A DNA stretch of 64,000 nucleotides from Thiohalophilus thiocyanatoxydans. GTDB taxonomy: Bacteria > Pseudomonadota > Gammaproteobacteria > UBA6429 > Thiohalophilaceae. Positions 26,121-36,641 of the stretch are shown here, piece after piece. Below the pieces are notes generated by a model. It did no database searches and was not told the origin of the DNA. It saw nothing but the letters and a program-made list of their open reading frames with translations. The stretch covers positions 79,501 to 143,500 of the forward strand of contig NZ_SOQX01000005.1 in assembly GCF_004366735.1 (NCBI RefSeq). The letters run 5' to 3'. Position numbers and translations under genes: made by a program. The first letter of the stretch is position 1. Each line of letters begins with the position of its first letter.

Positions 26121-27326
26121 ATGCCAATCAAAAAAATCCGGTCAGATCACGTCGAAATCGGCATGTACGTCTCCAGCCTTGACCGCCCCTGGGTCGAGAC
26201 GCCATTCCTGTTTCAGGGTTTTGTCATTAACGACCAGAACGATATAGATGAGCTGTGTCGCCACACTCAACACGTCTACGTGGTCGTTCCCGATGAGGAG
26301 ATCCAACTTACCCGTAGAGAACCCAACCAACCGGAGGCGTCTGCGCAATCGGAGCTCCCTCGCCAGACGAACTATAAGGGCGAATCAAATGTCGATGATG
26401 AGATCAACAAAGTCCGGCATTCTCACGCACTCTTCCCGGAACTTTTCTCCGAAGTCGAGTCGATAATTCGCACAGGAGGACCGTTACCCTTCGAACTTTT
26501 CAAACAACCCGCCCAGAATCTGGTGCAGAGCGTCACCAAAACCCCCGACGCTTACATCTGGCTGACACAGCTGAAAAAGTTTGATTCTTATATTTACAAA
26601 AGCGCGCTTACAGCGGCTATCTGGGCAACCGCCCTGGGCAACAAGCTGGGTATTGTTGAAGAGGAGCTGCAAAATCTGGCGATCGGCTGCATGCTGATGG
26701 ATATTGGCAAACTCAGTTTGCCGCCAGAAATTTTACACAAGCCCGGACGCCTCACCAATGAAGAGTGGGAGCAGATGAAAACACATGTTGACCTTGGCTT
26801 GGAGCGTCTCCAGAGCAATGCCCAGTATCCGTCGAGTGTTCTGGATATCGTACGCACCCATCATGAGCGACTTGACGGTTCCGGCTACCCGAACGGTTTG
26901 AAAGGCGATCGCATCTCACTTTTCGGACAGATTGCAGGTATGGTGGACCAGTATGTCGCAGTGACCAACCCCCGCCCCTATGCGGAAACCATATCACCCT
27001 CGAAAGCCGAAGAGATGCTGTATAACCAACGTGGAACGTTATTTGATGAAATGCTGGTGGAATATTTTATCCAGGCCTTGAGTACGTATCCGACTGGTTC
27101 GCTGGTTGAGCTGAGCTCCGGTGAGGTCGGTATTGTCAAAGCCCAGAAATCCGGACATAACCTCAGACCGGATGTCATCCTACTGCTTGACCCGGATAAA
27201 CAGCCTTATGGCAGCTTTACCTTGATCAACCTGGATAATTACAACCATAACGGAACTCCGGTCAGAATCGCCAAAACGCTTGCCGATGGCGAGTATGGCA
27301 TTGATATCGAAGAACTGTCGTTATAA
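26121..27326 (+). CDS. DUF3391/HD-GYP-type protein with altered metal-site residues
   Basis: The 401-residue protein has an N-terminal DUF3391 region (about 1-130, KKIRSDHVEIGMYV) and a C-terminal HD-GYP-like domain. The GYP part (THHERLDGSGYP, 246-257) and H222 are intact. The HD pair, however, reads MD (M193-D194 in MLMDIGK), and the usual first histidine of the domain is K160. HD-GYP enzymes break down c-di-GMP at a two- or three-metal site; losing two ligands suggests weak or no catalysis and perhaps a binding or signalling role. It is a single gene, convergent with the ATPase gene. Confidence 0.8.
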   Translation: MPIKKIRSDHVEIGMYVSSLDRPWVETPFLFQGFVINDQNDIDELCRHTQHVYVVVPDEEIQLTRREPNQPEASAQSELPRQTNYKGESNVDDEINKVRHSHALFPELFSEVESIIRTGGPLPFELFKQPAQNLVQSVTKTPDAYIWLTQLKKFDSYIYKSALTAAIWATALGNKLGIVEEELQNLAIGCMLMDIGKLSLPPEILHKPGRLTNEEWEQMKTHVDLGLERLQSNAQYPSSVLDIVRTHHERLDGSGYPNGLKGDRISLFGQIAGMVDQYVAVTNPRPYAETISPSKAEEMLYNQRGTLFDEMLVEYFIQALSTYPTGSLVELSSGEVGIVKAQKSGHNLRPDVILLLDPDKQPYGSFTLINLDNYNHNGTPVRIAKTLADGEYGIDIEELSL

Positions 27327-27451
27327 CAGACCGGATACGGCTGCCTTTTGCAATCTGCTAACGGTAAATGGATCTGACTTAACCTGTTCCTTGTCCCCGA
27401 ATGCACATCATGATGGCGCCGTTGTTTATATTTTTAACTACCAGGATTATT

Positions 27452-28786
27452 TCACAGCATATCAATATGGGGCAGTGTACTGAGTCCGCCCATTGCCTGC
27501 AATTCAGTCAGGCTGGTCACACCCTCGGCAACCTTTTCCAGACCGTCATCAATCAGAAAACGGTGTCGACGATCATTGAGTCGTCGGTAGAGCGTTCGGC
27601 GATCGGCACCTTCCAGGAGTAACTGATATTCCTGCGGGTCAATGCGCCAGAGTTCGAATATGCCGGTGCGCCCGTGATACCCCGTATTATGACACTGCTC
27701 GCACCCCTCGGCGCGCCAGACACGGGAAGGTGGCCGACGCCCCAGTTTTTCCAGCCAGTTCTGGGCGCTCTCATCGGGTTCGGTTTCTACCCTGCAATGC
27801 GGGCATAATTTGCGAACCAGTCGTTGAGCAATGACCAGCACCAGTGTAGAGGAGATATCCTGACCACTCAGATCATAATTACGCAACGTATCGATAACCC
27901 CGACCGCATCACGACTGTGCAATGTCCCCATCAGAGCCCGACCACTGGTCGCCGCGGTAATCGCAGCACGGGCTGAGGCGGCTTCACGAATTTCCCCGAG
28001 CATCAGATAATCGGGATCCAGGCGCAACATCGCCTTCACACCCGAGGCAAAATCCAGCCCATGGCGCAGATCAACCTGGATATGGTTAATGCCGTCAATT
28101 TCGTACTCCACCGGATCCTCGATAGTCACGACATTGCGTTGTTGCAGCTTGAGTTTGTGCAGCAGGCTATAGAGCGTGGTGGTCTTGCCGCTGCCTGTCG
28201 GGCCGGCCACCAGCAACATTCCGCTGATGTTGTCGATCCACTCCTGAATCTGCTCCAGCCCCTGTTCATGCAGACCGAGTTCCTGCAGATACAGCACATC
28301 CTCCAGCGGCTGAAAGATCCGGATACTGAGTTTATGACCGTGCAGTGTGGGGGCGTAGGTCAGGCGCATGTCGATCGTCTGATCCTGTAGCACGTAGCTG
28401 ATCCGGCTCTCCTCGGGCGTAAAACGGCGTTCGATGTTGAGTCGGGCCATCGCCTTGAACTGGTTGATCAGGCGCAGTCCTTCCCGCTCCGCCAGCAACG
28501 CCCCGTCCAGTATCCGGCCATCCACCCGTAAACGTACCAGGATACCGCTGGAACTGGCATCGATATGAATATCCGTGGCCCGCTCCCGCATGGCATCGAG
28601 CAGTAATGCCTCGGCCTCGAGCGGCAGATCCTCAACGCTCTCTTCCCGATCCTCATCCCCCTGTTCGAGGACCCGCCGAAGCTCCCGAACCAGACGATAA
28701 TGCAGAGTACGCGGCCAGTTATCTGATACGGCCAGTCCGACACTCTGCGCTTCGCGCTCCTCATCATGCTGCTGGTTCATAGGCAC
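27452..28786 (-). CDS. Stand-alone GspE/PilB-type secretion ATPase
   Basis: The 444-residue ATPase has Walker A GPTGSGKT (195-202), an aspartate box (TIEDPVEYEI), Walker B (LMLGEIRE, 261-268), a His box (GTLHSRDAVG) and a zinc site with CPHC and CEQC. It belongs to the type II secretion / type IV pilus assembly ATPases. The N-terminal domain is short, without the full N1 domain of GspE. No other secretion or pilus gene is adjacent, so its partner system must be elsewhere or it has another role. Confidence 0.85.
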   Translation of the reverse strand: MPMNQQHDEEREAQSVGLAVSDNWPRTLHYRLVRELRRVLEQGDEDREESVEDLPLEAEALLLDAMRERATDIHIDASSSGILVRLRVDGRILDGALLAEREGLRLINQFKAMARLNIERRFTPEESRISYVLQDQTIDMRLTYAPTLHGHKLSIRIFQPLEDVLYLQELGLHEQGLEQIQEWIDNISGMLLVAGPTGSGKTTTLYSLLHKLKLQQRNVVTIEDPVEYEIDGINHIQVDLRHGLDFASGVKAMLRLDPDYLMLGEIREAASARAAITAATSGRALMGTLHSRDAVGVIDTLRNYDLSGQDISSTLVLVIAQRLVRKLCPHCRVETEPDESAQNWLEKLGRRPPSRVWRAEGCEQCHNTGYHGRTGIFELWRIDPQEYQLLLEGADRRTLYRRLNDRRHRFLIDDGLEKVAEGVTSLTELQAMGGLSTLPHIDML

Positions 28787-28967
28787 ACCTTACGAAAACT
28801 CCGACCGAACTCACAGACTGGCTGCGGTCAATGCTTGATGGGTGATACTTTATTTTGCCGGGGTTTTGGTGGAATTTACAAGCCGGATCACTCATTCTGT
28901 ATTGACCGCCAGGTAAGAGGAATCGAATAATAACCAAACCCGACCGTTTGACGATGGAGAGTACAAC

Positions 28968-29810
28968 ATGGTGCGGTCTTTCTCCCGGCTGATCCCGGCA
29001 CTGTTACTGGCAACACCTGTTGCGCAGACACTCCATGCCGGCCAGCAATACTTCGACGTGCATATTCACTACAGCCAGGACGTCTGGGACAGCCTCTCCC
29101 CGCAGGCGGCGCTCGACAAACTGCGCGCGGCGGGCATTACCCGGGCCCTGGTCTCCAGTACCGGCGATACCGGAACACGGCGGCTGTACCGTGCCGCTCC
29201 GGAGATGATCATTCCCGCCTTGCGGCCCTACCGTCAGCGCGGCGAACGTTCCCAGTGGATGCATGACGAAAGTGTCATCCCCTATCTGGAACAAAAGCTG
29301 GCCGAGCATTCTTATATCGCGATCGGTGAATTTCATCTGCAGGGCAGGGAGGCTGATCTGCCCGTGGTCAGGAAAATGGTCCAGCTGGCACGCGAGAACA
29401 ATCTGATACTCCACGCCCATGTTGACGCCGACGCCATCCACCGACTGTACGCGCACGATCCCGATGCCCGCATCCTCTGGGCCCACGCCGGTTTTGAAAA
29501 CGCCGCAACGGTCAGGGAGCTCATGGAGACCTATCCCGATCTGTGGGCCGATCTCTCATTTCGCCGGGATATTTATCCCGCCAGCCGTTTTCTACCCGAC
29601 TGGGAGGCGCTGCTGGTCAAACACGCCGATCGCTTTATGCTCGGTGTCGACACCTACCGGCCCGAACGTTGGGAACGAATCGAAGCGACACTGGCATGGT
29701 ACGAAGGCATGTTTTCCGCCCTGCCCGACAGCGTGGCCGAGAATATTCGCTACCAGAACGCCGCGCGTCTCATCGGCCGAGCCTTCGAGAACAGGGCAGC
29801 AACCCCCTGA
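28968..29810 (+). CDS. Exported amidohydrolase-family TIM-barrel protein
   Basis: The 280-residue protein has a signal peptide (cleavage near LHA-GQ) and a metal-dependent hydrolase pattern: FDVHIHY just after it, IGEFHLQG, LHAHVDADA, LWAHAGFEN and a late LGVDTYRPE. These fit the amidohydrolase-2 / TatD-like barrel with HxH and later His and Asp ligands. Export is unusual for this fold. The substrate is unknown and the gene stands alone. Confidence 0.75.
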   Translation: MVRSFSRLIPALLLATPVAQTLHAGQQYFDVHIHYSQDVWDSLSPQAALDKLRAAGITRALVSSTGDTGTRRLYRAAPEMIIPALRPYRQRGERSQWMHDESVIPYLEQKLAEHSYIAIGEFHLQGREADLPVVRKMVQLARENNLILHAHVDADAIHRLYAHDPDARILWAHAGFENAATVRELMETYPDLWADLSFRRDIYPASRFLPDWEALLVKHADRFMLGVDTYRPERWERIEATLAWYEGMFSALPDSVAENIRYQNAARLIGRAFENRAATP

Positions 29811-30021
29811 GCGCATTGATCATCGCGCTTATCCCGGGACGGTCACGCCCGGTTGCGGGCCACTCGCCCCGGGAAGAACCCTCGGCAGGCGCCCCCCGAC
29901 TCATAACCGGCTTGCGCATCAGGAGCCTGGCGGATCGTGACGCGACTCTCCGACGCCACGGCATTCCTGTTCCGGAATACCCCACGTCACACTGATCAGC
30001 AAATAGCCGGGGAATAGAATC

Positions 30022-30057
30022 AAAAAGGCCGGACGGTGGCGTCATCACCGTCCGGCC
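30022..30057 (-). terminator. Rho-independent terminator after the fructose-bisphosphate aldolase gene
   Basis: GGCCGGACGGTG pairs with CACCGTCCGGCC; on the minus strand the stem is followed by TTTTTG. It lies 30 bases beyond the aldolase stop. Confidence 0.9.
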
Positions 30058-30086
30058 AGGCCCTGAGACACGATTGTCGGTCCCGT

Positions 30087-31127
30087 TCAGGCGGCTTCCT
30101 GCCGTTCCATTTCATCCCTGTATTCGCCTTTACTTGCCAGCGAATTCAGTTTGGCCCGATGCAATAACGCCTTGCGGGCGGCTTCGACCCGGGCGGGATC
30201 GCCCTTCCAGGTTGTCAGTGCCTGATGTTGCAGGGCACGGGCATAGGAGAAGGTGAGCCGCCAGGGCAGCGCCAGCTCCGCCGCCAGCCGGTTCATGGTA
30301 TTCAGATGCTGGGTGGCCTGCTCGTCACTCTGCCCGCCGGAGAGAAAGGCGATTCCCGGCACGGCCGCGGGCACGGTCTGTTGCAGGCACTCAAGGGTAC
30401 GTTCGGCCACTTCCTGAACACTCGCCTGTTTGGCATTTTCCTTGCCGCTGAGCACCATGCTGGGTTTGAGTACCATGCCTTCGAAGAAAATATTCTGCCG
30501 ATACAGCTGCTCGAAGACCGTGTGCTGGGTTTCACGGGTGATGGCAAAACTATCCTCGATGGAATGGCCGCCGTCCAGCAACACTTCGGGCTCGACGATC
30601 GGCACCAGCCCGGCTTCCTGGCACAGCGCCGCGTAGCGTGCCAGGGCATGAGCATTGGCCTCAATGCAACCGCGACCGGGCAGGCCTTTTTCCATGTCGA
30701 TGGTAATCACAGCGCGCCATTTACAAAACCGCGCACCAAAACCCCGGTACTCTTCGAGCCGTTCACGCAGGCCATCCAGTCCTTCGGTTACCTTCTCGCC
30801 CGGATGCAACGCCAGATCCTTGGCCCCGGTGTCGACCTTGATACCGGGAATAATGCCCTGCTCCTGCATCAGTTCCGTAAAGGCGCGCCCCTCCGGATTT
30901 TTCTGGCGAATGGTCTCGTCGTACAAAATGGCGCCGCTGATATAGTCACCCAGCCCCGGCGTACCGAGCAGCAAATCCCGATAGGTCACCCGGTTGGGCT
31001 CGGTATTCTCGACCCCCACCGCCTGCAGGCGCTTGCCGCAGGTTGGATTGCTCTCATCCATTGCCAGAATGCCCTGACCGGGTGCCACCATGGCAGTGGC
31101 GGTCTGTTTCAGTGCAGCGTGATCCAT
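30087..31127 (-). CDS. Class I fructose-1,6-bisphosphate aldolase
   Basis: The 346-residue enzyme matches the animal/plant-like class I aldolases: GILAMDESNPTCGKRL near the start, FCKWRAVITI in the middle and the Schiff-base lysine region GMVLKPSMV. It splits fructose-1,6-bisphosphate to two triose phosphates without metal. It is a single gene with a strong terminator. A second, unrelated class I aldolase of the FbaB type lies 1.8 kb away. Confidence 0.93.
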   Translation of the reverse strand: MDHAALKQTATAMVAPGQGILAMDESNPTCGKRLQAVGVENTEPNRVTYRDLLLGTPGLGDYISGAILYDETIRQKNPEGRAFTELMQEQGIIPGIKVDTGAKDLALHPGEKVTEGLDGLRERLEEYRGFGARFCKWRAVITIDMEKGLPGRGCIEANAHALARYAALCQEAGLVPIVEPEVLLDGGHSIEDSFAITRETQHTVFEQLYRQNIFFEGMVLKPSMVLSGKENAKQASVQEVAERTLECLQQTVPAAVPGIAFLSGGQSDEQATQHLNTMNRLAAELALPWRLTFSYARALQHQALTTWKGDPARVEAARKALLHRAKLNSLASKGEYRDEMERQEAA

Positions 31128-31381
31128 TCCACGACCTCCTGTTACTGGTTGCGTTTAACGCGCCACTCCCGGCACCGGCACATCAAGCGACGGTCCGGGA
31201 TAGCGGCAACGGGTTGAATGTCTCGTGTAAAGCTAGCGCAGAAAGTCGCTCACGGCTAAAAAATATTGTTTATGTCACAACCCGGTATTCGATAGTTGCA
31301 CTCATAGTGCACCATAAAAGCGGCGCAAGCGCGCTCGTGCCGGGCATTTACAAACTGGTAGAAAATAGAAGGGAATAAGCT

Positions 31382-31480
31382 ATGACAAAAAATGCAGGAT
31401 CAGGCGTGCTTTATAACTTCAGTTTATTAAATAAACAACCAGGGAGAGACGCAACAGCGTCAGAGGTAATGTCCGAATAA
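31382..31480 (+). CDS. Possible 32-aa small protein
   Basis: ATG 31382 to TAA 31478-31480 encodes 32 mostly polar residues (MTKNAGSGVLYNFSLLN ... ASEVMSE). AGAAGGGA stands about 6 bases upstream. It lies in the 416-base gap between two minus-strand genes; the rest of the gap shows no gene. Without conservation data this remains a weak candidate. Confidence 0.25.
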   Translation: MTKNAGSGVLYNFSLLNKQPGRDATASEVMSE

Positions 31481-31511
31481 AAACGGATCTGTCACGGGAT
31501 GACAGATCCGT
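31477..31511 (-). terminator. Rho-independent terminator after the porin gene
   Basis: ACGGATCTGTCA pairs with TGACAGATCCGT around CGGGA; on the minus strand the stem is followed by TTTTT. It is 33 bases past the porin stop. Confidence 0.88.
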
Positions 31512-31543
31512 CTGGTGTTACACCCTGTTAAAAGCAGCCGGCC

Positions 31544-32623
31544 TCAGAACTTGTAGACCGCACCCACAGAGATGGCGGAGGGACTGCCACCGGCTTCGGT
31601 GGTCAACTCGTCACCGTGACCGCCGTCGATCCCCTGATAGTTGGCGTTGGCGTCATTATCGGTCAGGGTATAGGCCGCATAGATCTGGGTTGCCTTGTCC
31701 AGCTGGTTGAATACCCCCAGCGCCAGGTGCTGGGCGCCGGAGTCGGCCTGCCCGCTGTGATCGTCCGCGACAAGATACTGCACGCGCATATCCAGCGCCT
31801 CGTCGAACCGGTATTTGGCATTCACCCCGTATGCGTCCCGGTCGTAAGTCGTATCATCACTGTCGGTGGACTCATAGATGGCACCGAACTGAAGTTGATC
31901 CAAGGTGTAGGTAGCCGTTAGACGCAGGTTGTCGACTTCTTCTGTCGCACCATCAGGTGCAGGAGCAATTGACCACTGTTCCAGTGCGGCACCGACGCTC
32001 AGCTGACTCGCGCTGTAGGTGAGCGACACGCTGGTCAGATCATTGTCGTTGTTATCCTGCCCGCCGCTAACATTGTCAGAATAGGGATCGGCCGAATACA
32101 TGGCACGTAATTCCAGCGCATCAAACTGGTTGCTGTATAAAATGGCATTCTCCGCCCGATCATTGAGCACATTGCCATACCCATCACTGTAGGCGCCGAG
32201 AATCGCGCGTCGATCGCCAATCGTGTCACTGAACATCGCCCAGCTCGATCCAAGTGACTTGGAAGGCGTGTCGTAATGGCCGGCAAGCACCTGACCGAAG
32301 CGACCTTTCAGCCCCAGGAAACTATTACGCGAGCCAAATCTACTGCCTTCGCCGCCTTCGGCAATATCTACGTTCTGTTCGTACTGCCACAGCAGCGTCA
32401 TGGTCGGATTGATCTCATGCTCGCCCTTGAAACCGATGCGGGTCGAGTTGTTCGATACACTAAACTGACTGTCCTCGCCCGTCGCATCCGGATCGCTGTA
32501 ATCGAGCGAGACATGCGCCTTGCCATACAGTTCAAGTTTTTTGCCGATCAATTCAACCGCCTGCCCCATCCCGGGCAGGGTAAAAAAAAGGATGGATCCG
32601 GCAAGTAAATGCTGTTTTTTCAT
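31544..32623 (-). CDS. Gram-negative general porin
   Basis: The 359-residue outer membrane protein has a signal peptide (ends GQA-VE), a 16-strand-like alternation with porin motifs near the start (LELYGKAHVSLDY, NNSTRIGFKGEHEI, FLGLKGRFGQVLAGHYDTP) and a terminal VGAVYKF ending in Phe for barrel assembly. It forms a diffusion channel. The acidic surface (many Asp in loops) fits a saline habitat. A strong Fur-like box lies 120 bases upstream, so iron-linked control is likely. Confidence 0.9.
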   Translation of the reverse strand: MKKQHLLAGSILFFTLPGMGQAVELIGKKLELYGKAHVSLDYSDPDATGEDSQFSVSNNSTRIGFKGEHEINPTMTLLWQYEQNVDIAEGGEGSRFGSRNSFLGLKGRFGQVLAGHYDTPSKSLGSSWAMFSDTIGDRRAILGAYSDGYGNVLNDRAENAILYSNQFDALELRAMYSADPYSDNVSGGQDNNDNDLTSVSLTYSASQLSVGAALEQWSIAPAPDGATEEVDNLRLTATYTLDQLQFGAIYESTDSDDTTYDRDAYGVNAKYRFDEALDMRVQYLVADDHSGQADSGAQHLALGVFNQLDKATQIYAAYTLTDNDANANYQGIDGGHGDELTTEAGGSPSAISVGAVYKF

Positions 32624-32741
32624 TCAATGACTCCTCAGAGCGCTGTGTTTAAACTTGTGGTACACGAATTACGAGACAATGTTATTCAGTATCATCCGTT
32701 AATTCTGTGAACCTGAATTGTGATCTCACATTCTTTCAATT

Positions 32742-32760
32742 GAAAATGATAATCAATTTC
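32742..32760 (-). promoter_or_regulatory. Strong Fur-type box upstream of the porin
   Basis: GAAAATGATAATCAATTTC matches the 19-base Fur consensus GATAATGATAATCATTATC at 16 of 19 positions. It lies 119 bases upstream of the porin start and 148 bases upstream of fbaB, in the divergent gap, so it could control either gene. Confidence 0.7.
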
Positions 32761-32907
32761 TCCCTGACTCTCCCTTGTCGATAATTCTGAAGACAATTTC
32801 CAAAAATTGACTATGCTTGTAGTTAACAGTGCGTTTCCGCTGCCTTAGCGCAGTCAATTTCATGTGGCATGCTGTTCGGTACACCAGAGGCCACCACGGG
32901 AAAGATA

Positions 32908-33957
32908 ATGACCGATATTACCGCTTTTCTCGGCGACGAGTCCGACGATCTACTCAATCACCATTGTACCACCCTGCCCGGCGCGGACCTGCATCTGCCC
33001 GGCCCCGATTATCTGGAACGGGTTGTGGCGCGCAAGAATCGCAAACCGGCGATGTTGCGCAACCTCAATGCCATATTTCAACAGGGTCGCCTGGCCGGCA
33101 CCGGGTATGTCTCGATTCTGCCGGTGGATCAGGGCGTGGAGCATACTGCCGGTGCGTCGTTCGCGCCCAATCCCGCCTATTTTGATCCGGCCAACCTGTT
33201 TGAGCTGGCCATCGAGGGAGGCTGCAATGCCATTGCCTCCACCCTCGGTGTGCTCCAATCAGTGGCCCGGGACTATGCCCACAAAATTCCGATGATCCTC
33301 AAGATCAACCATAACGAGCTGCTGAGCTACCCCAAACATTATGATCAGACCCTGTTTGCCAGTGTCGACCAGGCCTTTGACATGGGCGCCGTGGCCGTCG
33401 GTGCCACAGTCTACTACGGCTCACCCGAATCCCGTCGCCAGATCATGGAGATCAGCGAGGCCTTTGAACATGCCCACTCGCTGGGGCTGGTGACGGTCTT
33501 GTGGGCCTATTTGCGTAATGACGCTTTCAAACAGCAGGACCATGACTATCATACCGCGGCGGATCTGACCGGCCAGGCCAACCACCTGGCGGCCACCATC
33601 GATGCCGATATCATCAAACAGAAGCAGGCGACCCTTAACGGCGGCTTCAACGCCATCGGTTTTGGCAAAACCCACCCCGGTATGTATGACAAACTGGCCT
33701 CCGAACATCCGATTGACCTGGTCCGCTACCAGGTCGCCAATTGCTATATGGGCCGGGTCGGCATGATCAATTCCGGCGGTGCCTCCGGTGAAAATGATTT
33801 GCACCAGGCCGTACGGACCGCGGTGATCAACAAGCGGGCCGGTGGTATGGGCCTGATCAGCGGCCGCAAGGCATTTCAGAAACCGATGGCGGAAGGCGTC
33901 GCGCTGTTGAATGCCATCCAGGATGTCTATCGGGACGCGGATGTCACTATCGCCTGA
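32908..33957 (+). CDS. fbaB: FbaB/DhnA-type class I fructose-bisphosphate aldolase
   Basis: The 349-residue protein matches the archaeal-type class I aldolase of E. coli Fba[39 protein letters not shown] and DADIIKQKQ, which contains the Schiff-base lysine candidate. It makes or splits fructose-1,6-bisphosphate and may work mainly in gluconeogenesis. I use ATG 32908, preceded by GGAAAG, rather than an in-frame ATG at 32869. It is divergent from the porin gene. Confidence 0.92.
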   Translation: MTDITAFLGDESDDLLNHHCTTLPGADLHLPGPDYLERVVARKNRKPAMLRNLNAIFQQGRLAGTGYVSILPVDQGVEHTAGASFAPNPAYFDPANLFELAIEGGCNAIASTLGVLQSVARDYAHKIPMILKINHNELLSYPKHYDQTLFASVDQAFDMGAVAVGATVYYGSPESRRQIMEISEAFEHAHSLGLVTVLWAYLRNDAFKQQDHDYHTAADLTGQANHLAATIDADIIKQKQATLNGGFNAIGFGKTHPGMYDKLASEHPIDLVRYQVANCYMGRVGMINSGGASGENDLHQAVRTAVINKRAGGMGLISGRKAFQKPMAEGVALLNAIQDVYRDADVTIA

Positions 33958-33982
33958 CCGGTCCTGGCCGGCCAGGCCGTAA

Positions 33983-34453
33983 TCAAAACTCCCAGTTACG
34001 ACTCACACCGGGTTTGATGGACTCCAGTTGCTGAACAATCCTGTCGCGATTGGTCAGCAAGGGCTCATCGCCCATGCGCTTGAGCACCTCTTCTTCGTGC
34101 GCATTGTGCTCGACCATCGCCTGATAGAGCGGCTCCAGGGAGGTCTCAAAGTGATCGAAATTGCGGTTTTTTATCACCTTGGCCAGATCGTTCAGCAAGC
34201 GTTCCAGATTGTCATGCTCATACATCAGATCCCCGAGATCATCGTCCGGATCCGCAACTTCCTGTTTGAAAAACGGGTAAATCACCTCGTCTTCCATTTG
34301 TATATGTAATTTAAGATCATCACTCACGCTATTGAACAGCTGCACAGCCGTTTTCCAGTCTTCGGCACCGGCAGCAAGCTCACATTGCTTGACGGTCTCC
34401 TCAAAACGACGATGATCGTGTACCAGCCAGTTATCGGTACTCTTTTGTGGCAT
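33983..34453 (-). CDS. Hemerythrin HHE-domain protein
   Basis: The 156-residue helical protein has HHE cation-binding motifs: VHDHRRFEE at the start, HIQMEDEVIYP, YEHDNLERLL and VEHNAHEEEVL. These supply the His and Glu ligands of a di-iron centre. It follows the SQR gene by 25 bases on the same strand, so the two are likely one operon. The pairing suggests a role in oxygen or sulfide handling near SQR, which is inference. Confidence 0.85.
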   Translation of the reverse strand: MPQKSTDNWLVHDHRRFEETVKQCELAAGAEDWKTAVQLFNSVSDDLKLHIQMEDEVIYPFFKQEVADPDDDLGDLMYEHDNLERLLNDLAKVIKNRNFDHFETSLEPLYQAMVEHNAHEEEVLKRMGDEPLLTNRDRIVQQLESIKPGVSRNWEF

Positions 34454-34478
34454 ATCTCCTCCCCCCGGGTAAATCTGC

Positions 34479-35774
<1,296 letters not shown>

Positions 35775-35815
35775 CTATATCTATTGAATAGTGGCACAAA
35801 AAACCGGAAATGGAA

Positions 35816-35829
35816 TTGACCAAGATCAG
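35816..35829 (-). promoter_or_regulatory. Weak FNR-type box upstream of sqr
   Basis: TTGAC-CAAG-ATCAG matches the FNR consensus at 8 of 10 positions, centred about 70 bases before the sqr start. The AT-rich TATAGTATAAAT in between could hold the -10, though the spacing to the box is not clearly class II. Confidence 0.35.
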
Positions 35830-35860
35830 AATTGATGAAATTTTCCAATTTTTATGCCGT

Positions 35861-36481
35861 TCAACCCCGGTAGACATATAAATAGAAACAGAACTGCTGC
35901 ATCCTGCCCGCCGGGGTCTGATGCCCGTCCTCGCGACTGCCAAGCAGCTCGAACCCGTCACTCAGTGTCTGGCCCATCAACTCGGCATTATAGCGCCGCA
36001 CCGGCAGACCACTGCACATCTGCGGGCCATCGAGCGAGAAGGCCCCGATCACCAGATGACCGCCCACCTGCAGCCCCTTGCGCAGGGCGGCAACATACGC
36101 CGCCTGTTCCGCGGTCTCGGTCAAAAAGTGAAACACCGCCCGATCGTGCCAGAGAGAGTATCGGCGCTGGGGCGCAAATTCGATGATATCGGCCGTGATC
36201 CAGTCAACATCCGCCGCCCGGGGACCCAATCGCTGCTGCGCCGCCAGCAATGCCGGTTCGGCTATATCCAGCACGCTTAGATCCGTATAACCGGTTTCCA
36301 GCAGGCAATCCACCAGGGTGGACGCGCCACCGCCTATATCGATCAACGGGGCGTCGCGACCACAACCGGCGCGCCGGATAAGCGCCAGCGAGACCTCGGG
36401 ACGGGGCTGATACCAGCTCACTTCCCGGGCATCCCGGTCCCGGTAAATCTGCTCCCAGTGCTGGCGTCGTGAAAAAGACAT
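35861..36481 (-). CDS. Class I SAM-dependent methyltransferase
   Basis: The 206-residue protein has the Rossmann-type SAM site: motif I LIDIGGGAS, motif II LSVLDIAE, and a post-motif LWHDRAVFHFL. It begins with a REVSWYQPRPE segment common in small-molecule methyltransferases of the methyltransferase-12/25 group. Substrate is unknown. A perfect FNR-type box lies about 95 bases upstream. Confidence 0.8.
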   Translation of the reverse strand: MSFSRRQHWEQIYRDRDAREVSWYQPRPEVSLALIRRAGCGRDAPLIDIGGGASTLVDCLLETGYTDLSVLDIAEPALLAAQQRLGPRAADVDWITADIIEFAPQRRYSLWHDRAVFHFLTETAEQAAYVAALRKGLQVGGHLVIGAFSLDGPQMCSGLPVRRYNAELMGQTLSDGFELLGSREDGHQTPAGRMQQFCFYLYVYRG

Positions 36482-36576
36482 GCTGTTTTGATACCCGTTT
36501 GACCGTGGTTAGCTGACGTGCATCGGCTATCGCCGGTGGCGATTTACTCTTGTTGATCAAAGGGCACCATCACACC

Positions 36577-36590
36577 TTGATCAGGATCAA
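36577..36590 (-). promoter_or_regulatory. Perfect FNR/Dnr-type box upstream of the methyltransferase
   Basis: TTGAT-CAGG-ATCAA fits the FNR consensus TTGAT-N4-ATCAA at all ten fixed positions. It lies in the gap between the sodium channel gene and the methyltransferase gene, both minus strand, so it should act on the methyltransferase. A matching -10 is not obvious at the class II distance. Confidence 0.6.
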
Positions 36591-36641
36591 TTACGAGCGG
36601 GATGAGAAGGCAGGTTAAGGCGGGTTATTGAAAAACGCCGG

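Noticed and set aside
32719-32730. TGTGA-TC-TCACA, a CRP-like palindrome near the Fur box
   Set aside because: CRP sites need a 6-base centre between TGTGA and TCACA; here it is only 2 bases, so binding is not expected.
36552-36560. TTGATCAA adjacent to the FNR-type box
   Set aside because: It lacks the 4-base centre needed by FNR-class proteins, so it was not called as a second site.
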